DNA from: a virus
Reading direction: 5' to 3' (one strand)
IMG/VR virus record: IMGVR_UViG_3300031999_000145
Span: 1-30,430 of that record
Length of the DNA: 30,430 nt
A program made the translations under genes and the position numbers. Below are positions 16,303 to 23,867 of the stretch, one piece after another. Each line of letters begins with the position of its first letter. The first letter of the stretch is position 1. The notes beneath the pieces are model-generated. The model was given only the letters and a program-made list of their open reading frames with translations, had not been told where the DNA came from and did no database searches.

Positions 16303-16518
16303 ATGAACCGAAAATATCTAGTAGCAATCAAAGTCAATTCCGACAATGCCTTCAACACCATCGTTGAAGGCAACACCCTATTCAATACTGATGAGCCGCT
16401 AACAGCCCGACATATCGAAACGGTGAAGGAGCGATACTGTTCCGAAGCAACCTCCAAAGGCATCAAGTGCAGCCCTGAAAAAGCTGTAGTGTATGCAGTC
16501 ATACCACTCGACGCCTAA
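16303..16518 (+). CDS. Hypothetical protein, 71 aa
   Basis: The product begins MNRKYLVAIKVNSDNAF and has a short alpha/beta profile ending KAVVYAVIPLDA. No domain recognised. It follows the 89-aa gene by 12 bases and precedes the scaffold gene by 14, so it belongs to the same transcription unit. Confidence 0.65.
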   Translation: MNRKYLVAIKVNSDNAFNTIVEGNTLFNTDEPLTARHIETVKERYCSEATSKGIKCSPEKAVVYAVIPLDA

Positions 16519-16532
16519 TAATAAATTAACCT

Positions 16533-17813
16533 ATGCCAGCCTCCCCCGCATCAACACCGCCGCCAGCGCCTTCAAAGACTGATGTAACGCCAGCATCCAC
16601 ACAACAGCCAGAAGCTTCAGACGCATTTGCGGGTCTTGAAGATGATCTTATTGCGGTGGATGATGTAAAACCTGAACCAAAGCCATCGGCCAAAGTTGAG
16701 GCTCCGAAGAAGAAAGATGGCGAACCTGATGCTGCCGTGAAGAAACCGGAAGGGGAATCCGACGATGACCTCGGTGGTGATGACAAACCAAAGGTTGAAG
16801 TTCCCAAGACTGAAACTCCGCCCGAGGATGCACCAGACCCGGTGAAGGTTCCGGAGCTTCGCAAGGCATATAATGACCTCAAGAAACGGGCCAAGGCATT
16901 GCGTTCGGAAAAGGAGCAGATCGAAACCAAGTTCAAGGAATTGGAATCCAAACCTGCCCCCGACAACAAACCGTTGCTGACCGAACTTGAAACGGTCAAG
17001 AAACGCCGGGATGAACTGGAAAAACTGGTGGAATTTGAAAACTTCAAGGAATCGAATAGGTACAAAGAGGAATTTGAAAAACCATTTAACAATGCATGGT
17101 TTAAGGCGGTCAAAGATTTTGAACAATTGACGGTCAAAATAGCGGATGGAATTGACGAAGCTGGCCAACCTAAATTCACAACCCGCAAAGCCACGGCTGA
17201 CGATCTCAAAAAATTGGCCAATCTGCCATTGGGTGAAAGAGATACCGCAATCACCGAAATGTTTGGCAATAGCACCGCCCGGGCAACCGTTCACATTGAA
17301 AAAGTGCGCGATCTTGCAGATGCCAAATTTGAAGCGGAAGACAATGCGCAGAAAGAGGCCGGGACTTATGCTCAATTGCGAAAGACCGAGGGATTGAAGT
17401 ACAAAGAACAACGTATTGAACTGTGGAAGAAGGGCAATGCAGAGTACGCCCAAAAATATCCCCGGTACTTCGCGCCAGAGGAAGGGGATGCGGAGGGAAA
17501 TGAAAAACTGGCGAAAGGAAGAATAATGGGAGACAAGATATTTGCACCTACGCCCGAAAGCACCCCCAAGACCGTCGAGGAAATGGTTCAATTGCATGTT
17601 CAGGCTTACAATCGCATCGTTGGATTCCCTAGACTGGCTTTGCGTCTAAAACGTGCCATTGCGGAAAAGGCTGAACTCCAAAAGGCATTGGACGAATACG
17701 AGGCGTCTGCACCGCCCGGAGGTAAAAGTGGCGGACGAGTTGCGGGCAAGACAACGCCAACTTCCGAAGAAGATTTGGATGCAGCATTGAAGGCGGTAGA
17801 TGATGGGACATGA
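16533..17813 (+). CDS. Putative scaffolding protein
   Basis: The 426-aa protein has the composition and position of a capsid scaffold. The N-terminal 110 residues are disordered, rich in Pro, Ala, Glu, Asp and Lys. A coiled coil runs from about 112 to 165 (ELRKAYNDLKKRAKALRSEK and following). Helical segments continue to a basic/acidic C terminus with KRAIAEKAELQKALDEYEA and a Gly-rich linker. Scaffolds direct capsid assembly and then leave or are cleaved. It lies between portal and GroES/capsid, with a four-base overlap to the co-chaperonin gene. The start context is TTAACCTATG, without Shine-Dalgarno. Minus-strand frames within this gene are antisense shadows. Confidence 0.75.
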   Translation: MPASPASTPPPAPSKTDVTPASTQQPEASDAFAGLEDDLIAVDDVKPEPKPSAKVEAPKKKDGEPDAAVKKPEGESDDDLGGDDKPKVEVPKTETPPEDAPDPVKVPELRKAYNDLKKRAKALRSEKEQIETKFKELESKPAPDNKPLLTELETVKKRRDELEKLVEFENFKESNRYKEEFEKPFNNAWFKAVKDFEQLTVKIADGIDEAGQPKFTTRKATADDLKKLANLPLGERDTAITEMFGNSTARATVHIEKVRDLADAKFEAEDNAQKEAGTYAQLRKTEGLKYKEQRIELWKKGNAEYAQKYPRYFAPEEGDAEGNEKLAKGRIMGDKIFAPTPESTPKTVEEMVQLHVQAYNRIVGFPRLALRLKRAIAEKAELQKALDEYEASAPPGGKSGGRVAGKTTPTSEEDLDAALKAVDDGT

Positions 17814-18124
17814 AAATTCTCCCCCTCCCCGGAGATGCCTTGATCGAACTATTCCCACACGATGATAAATCTGATGGGGGAATTGTGATCCCCGATAACG
17901 CAAAGGATAAAAACAGCAAGGATGGGCCTGCACCAGCCGACAAAGGCGTTGTTCGTGAGATAGGCAAGTGGCCTACAACGGAATCGGGTTTGGCTATTAT
18001 CCCCCACTTCAAAAAGGGAGACACGGTATTGCTATCCCATTACGACGGCAAAAAGATGCACAGGGATGCCCTGCATAGGTTCAGAATCATCAAACAGCAG
18101 GATGTGTTGGCGGTCCTTTCCTGA
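17810..18124 (+). CDS. groES: GroES-like co-chaperonin
   Basis: The 104-aa protein matches Cpn10: PLPGDALIELF at the N terminus, SDGGIVIPDNA leading into the mobile-loop region that would touch GroEL, KGVVREIGKW, FKKGDTVLLSHYDG, and a closing FRIIKQQDVLAVLS. It is close to the usual length of about 97 residues, with an insert near 30-45 (KDKNSKDGPAPADKG). Phage co-chaperonins such as T4 gp31 replace host GroES to fit the major capsid protein in the GroEL cage. It lies directly before the capsid gene, which supports that role. Confidence 0.92.
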   Translation: MKILPLPGDALIELFPHDDKSDGGIVIPDNAKDKNSKDGPAPADKGVVREIGKWPTTESGLAIIPHFKKGDTVLLSHYDGKKMHRDALHRFRIIKQQDVLAVLS

Positions 18125-18349
18125 AAATCTTCTCTTGACAGTCTTCTTACTTCGTGTGATTCGTTGACTTAACGAGTCCCACTTGTCGTTGTGGGCGGAA
18201 CAATAACGATACGCCGCGTCAGTGGCGCTCCAATTAACTGACAGCGCACCGCAGCGCCCTTCTGTGAGGACATAAGAACGACGAGCACCCTGCTCGTGCA
18301 GTGTATGCCTCCGTCGCTCTCACCCGTAACCAGTTTAAGAGAACGATTT
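18125..18349 (+). promoter_or_regulatory. Structured 225-base leader upstream of the capsid gene
   Basis: No gene is seen in this gap. TTGACA at 18135-18140 is in the context TCTTGACAGTC. Several hairpins follow. CCCAC/GTGGG is at 18178-18182 and 18191-18195. GTCAGT/ACTGAC is at 18218-18223 and 18237-18242. ACGAGCA/TGCTCGT is at 18281-18287 and 18291-18297 with a CCC loop. A long stable leader could raise mRNA stability or control capsid expression. Confidence 0.5.
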
Positions 18350-19909
18350 ATGATAAATTGCAGAAACTTTTCACACGTCATCGCCACCCGCGCCGAACAT
18401 CTCGACGAGGAAGTAATCAAGGCGATGCACCCGATTGATACCTGGATCGGCCATGTATCCATCGGACGTTTCCCCGCATTGGACGGCGTGGAGCACACCT
18501 TCGACCGTTTCGAGCAGGTATTCCCCGATCTACGAGGCACATGGGAGGATGTGACGAACGCGCCTTGTGTTGGAACACCTTGCGATCCCGACATGACCAC
18601 GATCAACATGGGATTCACCCGGGACTCCTACAAGCTCCAGCGCAAGACATACGCCTCTTGCCTGGTCTGCTTCGACCAGATTTTGTCTCTCGACCGGGCC
18701 AAGACGCAATACGCTTGGTACGTTGAGATGCTGCAACGGGCGGCAAAAATCATCGGTTCCCACCGGCTCCGCACTGAAGGACTCAGAATCTCCGGACAGA
18801 AGTGGTCATTGGCGAACAATACGCTTGTGCCAATCACAGCGACATGGGATGCGACAATGACGTTCCTGACGATCTCGACGTATCCGACGAGCAAGTTGAC
18901 GGCCCGGCACCTGCAACGTAGTGTTCAACCTCAAATTCGGCATGGTGCCCTCGGCCCCAAACTGAACAAATCGCAGGCTCCCATGCTGGAATTCGTCACC
19001 ACCCAAGATGAGATTTGGGATTTGTGCCAAGGCTGTCCTGAGTTGGCGGATCATTGGCGCTTCACAAACTTCGGCACCGACGGCGCGGCCTACTACAAGT
19101 ATGGTTGGACTGGCCGTTGCGGAAACTTCGGCTTGCGCGACGACACGTTCTCGCTCAGGTTCAATCTGGTTCGCACCCTTCCCGGAGGCGGGGCGGTTCT
19201 CCAGTTGGTTTATCCGTATAACAACATATCAGCCACGCAGGGCATCAAAGAGAATGTCAATGCCGACTTCGACGCCGCCCCTGTGCAGATTGACTTCATC
19301 TGGCACCGGGACGCCATGACCTCGATGGTCAGGGATACCACGGTTATCAATCCCGAGATGCCATTTGCCGCCCGAGATTTTGGCGGGAAATGGATGTGGG
19401 CCAACAACAATCTCACATGCGGCACTGACACGAACGGAAACCCTATTGCCGTGGACAACAGTTGGGGGAACAAGGGCCGATTCCAAGCCATGTGGAGTTG
19501 GGCAACCAAAGCCGAGCACCCTGAACTGGCCGAAGTATTCGTGCATCTGCGCGAACCCGCCTGCATCGTTGACATACCTGTGTGTGTCGCCGATCCGGGA
19601 TACCCGGAACAGAACTATGACAGCGCGTGCGAGGAATGCTCCGAAACCGATGTGGTTCTGACATTCACCCCGGAGAAAAATACGGCTACCGGAGGATATG
19701 ACATTGCCGCCAATACCATCAAGTGTAATGGGATGACCATTGTTCACGACGCCATACTGGGAGACACCACATTGACGTTACTGGTTGCCAGTTTGAACCT
19801 CAATCTGTCCGAGTTGGGCACTTGGGCGGTTCTTAATGCGACCACGATCAGGCTGACCGGCACGGTCTGCGCCAGTGTCGTGCTGCCTGGCATCGAGGCC
19901 TCGGCATAA
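18350..19909 (+). CDS. Major capsid protein
   Basis: The 519-aa protein is placed as the capsid because it follows scaffold and GroES, has the right size, and is bounded by a structured leader and a strong terminator. It lacks signal or membrane segments and is Cys-rich (APCVGTPCDP, CLVC, CQGC, SACEECSE), so disulphide cross-links could strengthen the particle. The last 95 residues (from EETDVVLTF-like TDVVLTFTPEKNT) look like a separate beta domain, perhaps an Ig-like or capsid-protruding region. The ATG at 18350 is used; a GTG at 18296 would translate the leader and is rejected. The fold is not recognisable by eye. Confidence 0.78.
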   Translation: MINCRNFSHVIATRAEHLDEEVIKAMHPIDTWIGHVSIGRFPALDGVEHTFDRFEQVFPDLRGTWEDVTNAPCVGTPCDPDMTTINMGFTRDSYKLQRKTYASCLVCFDQILSLDRAKTQYAWYVEMLQRAAKIIGSHRLRTEGLRISGQKWSLANNTLVPITATWDATMTFLTISTYPTSKLTARHLQRSVQPQIRHGALGPKLNKSQAPMLEFVTTQDEIWDLCQGCPELADHWRFTNFGTDGAAYYKYGWTGRCGNFGLRDDTFSLRFNLVRTLPGGGAVLQLVYPYNNISATQGIKENVNADFDAAPVQIDFIWHRDAMTSMVRDTTVINPEMPFAARDFGGKWMWANNNLTCGTDTNGNPIAVDNSWGNKGRFQAMWSWATKAEHPELAEVFVHLREPACIVDIPVCVADPGYPEQNYDSACEECSETDVVLTFTPEKNTATGGYDIAANTIKCNGMTIVHDAILGDTTLTLLVASLNLNLSELGTWAVLNATTIRLTGTVCASVVLPGIEASA

Positions 19910-19945
19910 CAATTCAGGGTTGGGCGAAGTCTGGTTCAACACAAC

Positions 19946-19980
19946 CGGGGCACCTGCGTTGGTGCGGGTGCCCCGAATTT
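19946..19980 (+). terminator. Strong intrinsic terminator after capsid gene
   Basis: CGGGGCACC at 19946-19954 pairs with GGTGCCCCG at 19967-19975 (nine base pairs, 12-base loop) and is followed by AATTT. Confidence 0.75.
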
Positions 19981-19992
19981 AGAAAGACAAAT

Positions 19993-20304
19993 ATGCCTGC
20001 AACTGTAATGCCACCTGATGAGGAAATGGATTCGATGTACTCCGAATCCGAAACTCCCACACCGGAGAAGAAATCCACGGACACCGAAACAGTGGACGAA
20101 GAACTGGATCAATCGAAGGAAATCATCGCATCAAAGGATCAATTGCCCAAAGGGGTGAAAGAGGGCGACACAATCACAATGAAAGTCGTGAAAGGATACG
20201 GTGATGAATTCGGATTGCAGTACGTCAAATCTGATACCACCAAAACCACAAGAAAAACGTCCGATGAAGACTTTGAAGAATTGGACACAGAGGAAGGAAT
20301 GTAA
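19993..20304 (+). CDS. Small acidic hypothetical protein
   Basis: The 103-aa product is very acidic, with repeated Glu/Asp/Ser/Thr runs (MDSMYSESETPTPEKKSTD; DEDFEELDTEEGM). A short ordered segment KGVKEGDTITMKVVKGYGDE looks like a beta element. It follows the capsid terminator and precedes the Cys-repeat array. A head-decoration or completion role is possible from position only. No recognised family. Confidence 0.7.
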   Translation: MPATVMPPDEEMDSMYSESETPTPEKKSTDTETVDEELDQSKEIIASKDQLPKGVKEGDTITMKVVKGYGDEFGLQYVKSDTTKTTRKTSDEDFEELDTEEGM

Positions 20305-20307
20305 TTT

Positions 20308-20694
20308 ATGCCAGAAGGAATACTGAGAGGTGTAGTAGTTGCGACCGAAGGAACGTGTGTTCCATCGGAGAGTCTCAAGGAAATCAAATGCCTGAAATGT
20401 CTGTCCCAATCTCAATTGGCGATGGTCATAATGCTGGCATTGGCCGCATCAGCGCATTATTCGTTGCCCGACGATCTCAACAAACTGATGCGGGATTCGG
20501 CTTGTTATACATGCCTTTCCGACAAACAACTTTTACAGGTCATCGCATCTGTATTGGCCGAACACGAATTGGCCAATTACACGATGGAACAGATTCAGGC
20601 AATGGCGTCCTGTTCCAAATGCGCCAACATCAAACAGATCAAGGCGGCGATCACATACCTGATGTGCAAACTATTCGCCGACGTAGCGCAATAA
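20308..20694 (+). CDS. Three-repeat CxxC helical protein, founder of tail-module array
   Basis: The 128-aa protein contains three related repeats of about 35 residues around CLKCLSQSQL, ACYTCLSDKQLLQVI and SCSKCANIKQIKAAI. Each has a CxxC or Cys-x-x-Cys-Leu, a Gln/Lys position and a helix ending in Leu or Ala. The layout resembles the Cys-Asn-Lys-Phe-x-Cys-Leu module of the following five genes. A 19-residue leader (MPEGILRGVVVATEGT) precedes the repeats. Metal binding or helical packing by the cysteines is possible. Virion-tail function is inferred from the array. Confidence 0.75.
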   Translation: MPEGILRGVVVATEGTCVPSESLKEIKCLKCLSQSQLAMVIMLALAASAHYSLPDDLNKLMRDSACYTCLSDKQLLQVIASVLAEHELANYTMEQIQAMASCSKCANIKQIKAAITYLMCKLFADVAQ

Positions 20695-20700
20695 CAACTT

Positions 20701-20955
20701 ATGGCAACCTGTTCCGTAGCCGAATTGATTGATTCGGCGTGCGCCAATGGATTCTTCCAACTGGCTCACGCCGATCAGAAACAGGCGGATGGAGTCAAAC
20801 TCCAACTGCTCAAAGAGATTGCCGGTGACGAATCCACAATCGGCCAACTGATTCAGGCATCGTGCGACAATGGATTCATGTGTCTGGCGCAAAGTGATGC
20901 CCGGCACGCTAGGGGAGTTACCCTGCAATTGCTCTGCGACATAGCCGAGGGTTAA
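20701..20955 (+). CDS. Two-copy module protein
   Basis: The 84-aa product consists of two copies of a module: SACANGFFQLA to GVKLQLLKEI, then SCDNGFMCLA to GVTLQLLCDI. It has no added head domain, so it may be the base or a linker of the array. The start MATCS is shared with two later genes. It is six bases after the preceding stop. Confidence 0.75.
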   Translation: MATCSVAELIDSACANGFFQLAHADQKQADGVKLQLLKEIAGDESTIGQLIQASCDNGFMCLAQSDARHARGVTLQLLCDIAEG

Positions 20956-20959
20956 TCCA

Positions 20960-21220
20960 ATGTTCACATGCGATCTGCCCACACTCCAGTCTGAGGCTTG
21001 TTCCAACAAGTTTACTTGCTTGGACAGCAAGGTATCCCAGGCGGTGCTGTTGCAGTTGTTGTGCGAGATAAAGACCGCAGCATCTACGGCGATGCCTTCA
21101 GGTGCGATTATTCGGTGGAATGGAACGTCACTGAACATTCCTGATGGTTGGCTGAATTGCGATGGAACCAACGGCACCCCAAGTCTGAGTAACGGGGTGA
21201 TTTACATGATGAAGGCGTAA
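20960..21220 (+). CDS. Tail-module protein with short collar-like head
   Basis: The 86-aa product has the N-terminal module (TCDLPTLQSEAC, then NKFTCLDSK, then VLLQLLCEI, residues about 1-37). A short head follows, with MPSGAIIRWNG, IPDGWLNCDGTNGTP and a short end. The PSGAI...IPxGWxxCDGTxGTP pattern is the core of the phage tail collar domain, but the head is abbreviated. The final codons AAG GCG TAA and following bases repeat part of boundary element L seen at 12776. Receptor binding is inferred. Confidence 0.8.
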   Translation: MFTCDLPTLQSEACSNKFTCLDSKVSQAVLLQLLCEIKTAASTAMPSGAIIRWNGTSLNIPDGWLNCDGTNGTPSLSNGVIYMMKA

Positions 21221-21224
21221 GGCG

Positions 21225-21956
21225 ATGGCAACCTGCTCCATAAAAGACCTGCAAGCTTCCGCCTGCGAGAATAAATTTACTTGTCTCGATCCGAAGGTGT
21301 CCCAAGCGGTTCTCCTTCAACTGCTCTGCAACATACAACAAGCTGGCGGAACGGGTGGGGCAACAAATTTCACAGACCTTGGTGATGTTCCCGGTTCCTA
21401 CGCAGGATCGGGTGGATTCACTGTCAGAGTCAATGCCGCTGGCAACGCACTTGAATTTGTAAATGTAGCGGCAACGGCGCAGTCGGTGTTCTCGGGAAAT
21501 TACGCTGGCGGAACGCCGACCGATGTTCCGACAGTTGGAACCGCCACCGGATTCGACACCAGCAACTCTACAACGTGGTTGTGGTATGGGGCCGCATGGC
21601 ACAGACAACAATACATCAGTGCGAATGTTGCGATAGTTTCGGCAACCCATATTCATTTTACACATGGTCTGGGTGCAAAACCCAAGGATGTGCGTGCGGT
21701 ACTTGTATGCGTGAACGATGACACCAACATGGAATGCGTTGTTGGGGATGAGGTAAACGTTGAGTCGGTTTTTGATACAAACCTATTTGGCCCGGCTGTT
21801 ACCGTAAGTGCCGATGTGACAGCCGTTACACTCTCGTATTCACAAGACCTATTTGGCAGAGAAGGTAATTTTATGTTCAACTCTTTAATTATGGGCGGGC
21901 CTTCAAATCCTTTAGATTGGGCGAACTTCAAACTGAAGGTGTACGCAAGTTTATGA
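21225..21956 (+). CDS. Tail-module protein with long beta-rich head
   Basis: The 243-aa protein has the shared 37-residue N-terminal module (MATCSIKDLQASAC, NKFTCLDPK, VLLQLLCNI). A Gly/Ala linker (GGTGGATNF) comes next. Then a beta-rich head of about 190 residues contains TDLGDVPGSYAGSGGFTVRV, a segment common in phage tail-fibre proteins where it precedes the receptor-binding tip, and later HIHFTHGLGAKPKDVRAVL. The end is a regular beta sandwich. It is probably a tail-fibre or receptor-binding subunit. The stop overlaps the next ATG (ATGA). Confidence 0.8.
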   Translation: MATCSIKDLQASACENKFTCLDPKVSQAVLLQLLCNIQQAGGTGGATNFTDLGDVPGSYAGSGGFTVRVNAAGNALEFVNVAATAQSVFSGNYAGGTPTDVPTVGTATGFDTSNSTTWLWYGAAWHRQQYISANVAIVSATHIHFTHGLGAKPKDVRAVLVCVNDDTNMECVVGDEVNVESVFDTNLFGPAVTVSADVTAVTLSYSQDLFGREGNFMFNSLIMGGPSNPLDWANFKLKVYASL

Positions 21957-22498
21957 ACACCTGCAATTTAACCACACTTCAGGCTGCTGCGTGCGCCAAC
22001 AAATTCACCTGCCTCGATCCCAAGACCCAGGTTGCGGTATTGTTGCAACTGCTCTGCAACATCAAGAACGAGGGTGTTGCTTCTGTAAACTGGTGTTCGA
22101 TAATGCACTGGCCCTTCAATGTTATCATCAATGGTGGTGCGGGTGTCTTTGCGCCAATGACCTCATTTGACGAAGGTTACGCCAATGGATTCACATACGA
22201 TCTGGCAGCCGGAACGATGACCAACAGTGTTGCCGGTTATTACAAATTTGGGATACATCTCTCTGGAATTTCCTTGGATTCTTCCGCGATGTCGTATGGT
22301 GATCTTTTCGTGAATGGAGTCAGAACACGCGGGATAAGTTTTGCCTCGCAATTTGAGGCAGTGCCGAGGACGAAGGACTTAGTGGCATTGGGAGTTACTT
22401 ACCTACAAGCCAATTCAACCATAGATTTTCGGATACAAAGTTCTGGCGCGTCAGGTATTAGTGTCGCTCGCGCCCAATACACCGTAGGAGCACCATGA
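21953..22498 (+). CDS. Tail-module protein with C1q/TNF-like head, copy 1
   Basis: The 181-aa protein carries the shared N-terminal module (MNTCNLTTLQAAAC, NKFTCLDPKTQVAVLL) and a head of about 140 residues. The head has VAGYYKFGIHLSG and ends SSGASGISVARAQYTVGAP; the same endings occur in the product of 23041. A jelly-roll of the C1q/TNF type, usual as a trimeric tip of fibres, would fit the G-Y-Y-x-F strand. The ATG at 21953 overlaps the previous stop, so the longer frame from 21917 is rejected. The fold is inferred. Confidence 0.78.
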   Translation: MNTCNLTTLQAAACANKFTCLDPKTQVAVLLQLLCNIKNEGVASVNWCSIMHWPFNVIINGGAGVFAPMTSFDEGYANGFTYDLAAGTMTNSVAGYYKFGIHLSGISLDSSAMSYGDLFVNGVRTRGISFASQFEAVPRTKDLVALGVTYLQANSTIDFRIQSSGASGISVARAQYTVGAP

Positions 22499-22983
22499 GT
22501 GCGTGCGATCTGCCCACACTTCAGGCAACCGCTCGCGCCAACAAATTCACCTGCCTCGATCCCAAGACGCAGGTTGCGGTGTTGCTTCAGTTGTTGTGTG
22601 AGTTGAAGGAGAAAGGGGGAACGGGGAAATGTTGCCTTCCAGATGCCGACCTTGTGATTGATAACATACCTTTAGACCCCGGATTTGGAATCACGTCCGC
22701 TCACGGATTTGGCGCGATGCCGAAACTGGTCATCGGAAAGATAAAAGTGGTTACAGATTTCCCCGGGTTGTCATTTACAGCCGGACAAGAGTTCGATCTC
22801 CCGTGTTTGTTTGATCTGGGGGATCACCAGCATCGTTGTTCGGTCGGATCGGACACCGTAAATGTTTACTTTGGAATTTCAAACGGCTTGGGCAATTGGG
22901 GTCTTCCGACCATGATTTCCCCAACAGCGGGCACTTCGACTGTTACAGGAACCATAGTTGGAAAAGTTTACGCATGGAAGTAA
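22495..22983 (+). CDS. Tail-module protein with Cys-containing head
   Basis: The 162-aa protein starts with the module, in which one usual cysteine is Arg (TARANKFTCLDPK). The head differs from the neighbours: GKCCLPDADLVIDNIPLDPG, then HGFGAMPKLVIGKIKVV and a Gly-rich beta end. HGFGAMPK resembles the HGLGAKPK segment in the product of 21225, so these two heads may share a distant core. ATGA overlap with the preceding gene shows coupling. A tail-tip role is inferred. Confidence 0.78.
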   Translation: MSACDLPTLQATARANKFTCLDPKTQVAVLLQLLCELKEKGGTGKCCLPDADLVIDNIPLDPGFGITSAHGFGAMPKLVIGKIKVVTDFPGLSFTAGQEFDLPCLFDLGDHQHRCSVGSDTVNVYFGISNGLGNWGLPTMISPTAGTSTVTGTIVGKVYAWK

Positions 22984-22984
22984 T

Positions 22985-23044
22985 ATGGCCACCTGCAATT
23001 TAACCACACTTCAGCACGATGCTTGCGGGAACAAGTTCTTATGA
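22985..23044 (+). pseudogene. Truncated copy of the tail module, 19 codons
   Basis: A start MATCNLTTLQHDACGNKF is followed by Leu and stop at 23044. It matches the first 18 residues of the module in the four neighbouring genes. An apparent five-base insertion (TTATG, 23039-23043) before ACA TCA CTT GAC breaks the frame; the downstream frame resumes with TSLD where the intact module has TCLD. ATGA at 23041 starts the next gene. It may be a broken gene or a translated leader. Confidence 0.75.
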
Positions 23045-23556
23045 CATCACTTGACACAATAAGAAGAATCAGCAAGGAACAGTCTTTAGCGAATGCCGGT
23101 TATCTCGCAGCATCCAACGGAGTTACCCCCCAAGACGTGTGGCAGAAACCTGGTGGTTGGTGTTCGATGATGAAGGTCGAACCTTCTGTGGCTGGCATGG
23201 GAGGGAAATACAGCACCATCGGCGGATTTCAGACGTTCAGGTTGAACGGGTTTACCGCTGACGCGACGAGAGGGCAGGCAATCAATCTCGTGGCCGGGTT
23301 CTACAAGATCGAAATTCACCTGTCCATTCTTGCACTTGACGGCGGGGTAATGGTTGAGGGCAACTTCGTGGATGAGAAAAGCCGGAGTGAAATTGGTTTT
23401 ATTGTCCAATCTGATGACTTGCCGCGAATGCAAAATATAAGCGCGGCTGGAGTCCTTTTTCTTCCGGCAAATTCCATCAACAGTTTTCAGTTGAAAAGTT
23501 CAGGTGCATCAGGTATATCAATCTTACGCGGCCAATTCACAATAGGATCACCATGA
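23041..23556 (+). CDS. Tail protein with C1q/TNF-like head, copy 2, module split off
   Basis: The 171-aa protein starts at the ATG that overlaps the stop of the 19-codon stub. It keeps MTSLDTIRRISKEQ in place of the second half of the module. Its head resembles that of 21953: WCSMM, VAGFYKIEIHLSI, and SSGASGISILRGQFTIGSP. The N terminus no longer has the module's Cys and Leu-Leu-Gln helix, so anchoring would need the stub or another partner. An upstream in-frame start at 23023 exists; the ATGA overlap favours 23041. Function as a fibre tip is inferred. Confidence 0.75.
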   Translation: MTSLDTIRRISKEQSLANAGYLAASNGVTPQDVWQKPGGWCSMMKVEPSVAGMGGKYSTIGGFQTFRLNGFTADATRGQAINLVAGFYKIEIHLSILALDGGVMVEGNFVDEKSRSEIGFIVQSDDLPRMQNISAAGVLFLPANSINSFQLKSSGASGISILRGQFTIGSP

Positions 23557-23867
23557 AAAAACTATTATCCGCCTTCCTCTTGCTGGTTTGCACGGCATGT
23601 GCCAGCACATTCACCTTGCAATGGGATTCATCGCCCAGCGCCGGGGTTGCTAAGTACAAATTGTACGCTTCAACCAATCTCTCAAATTGGTTTTCGTTTA
23701 CGAACACCACGGCGCTTACCGTTGTGGTCACAAATCTATCTCCCGCAAAGTACTGGCTTTATGCAACTGCGGTTTCAACCAACGGGATCGAAAGTGATCC
23801 GTCCAATGTCATCGCCGCCGACATCCCGTCGTCACCCGCCACATTGCGGATCGTGATAATCCCATGA
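23553..23867 (+). CDS. Secreted fibronectin type III protein
   Basis: The 104-aa product has a signal peptide (MKKLLSAFLLLVCTACA, probable cleavage near residue 17; a lipoprotein form at C16 is possible but its box is imperfect). A single FN3-like domain follows, with FTLQWDSSPSAGVAKYKLY, TALTVVVTNLSPAKYWLYA and NGIESDPSNV. FN3 domains in phage proteins usually sit on virions and have no signal peptide, so export of this one is odd. The ATG overlaps the previous stop. It is the first of three genes with export or membrane signals. Confidence 0.82.
   Translation: MKKLLSAFLLLVCTACASTFTLQWDSSPSAGVAKYKLYASTNLSNWFSFTNTTALTVVVTNLSPAKYWLYATAVSTNGIESDPSNVIAADIPSSPATLRIVIIP

Noticed and set aside
16617-17597. 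Long minus-strand frame (326 codons), and another at 16526-17275
   Set aside because: Both lie antisense to the scaffold gene, have no plausible domain or start site, and reflect the scaffold's Lys/Glu/Pro codon pattern.
18296-18349. Longer capsid start at GTG 18296
   Set aside because: It would translate through the leader hairpin; the ATG at 18350 gives a normal N terminus.
20701-23556. Diversity-generating retroelement acting on the tail genes
   Set aside because: No reverse transcriptase or template-variable repeat pair with adenine-biased changes was seen.
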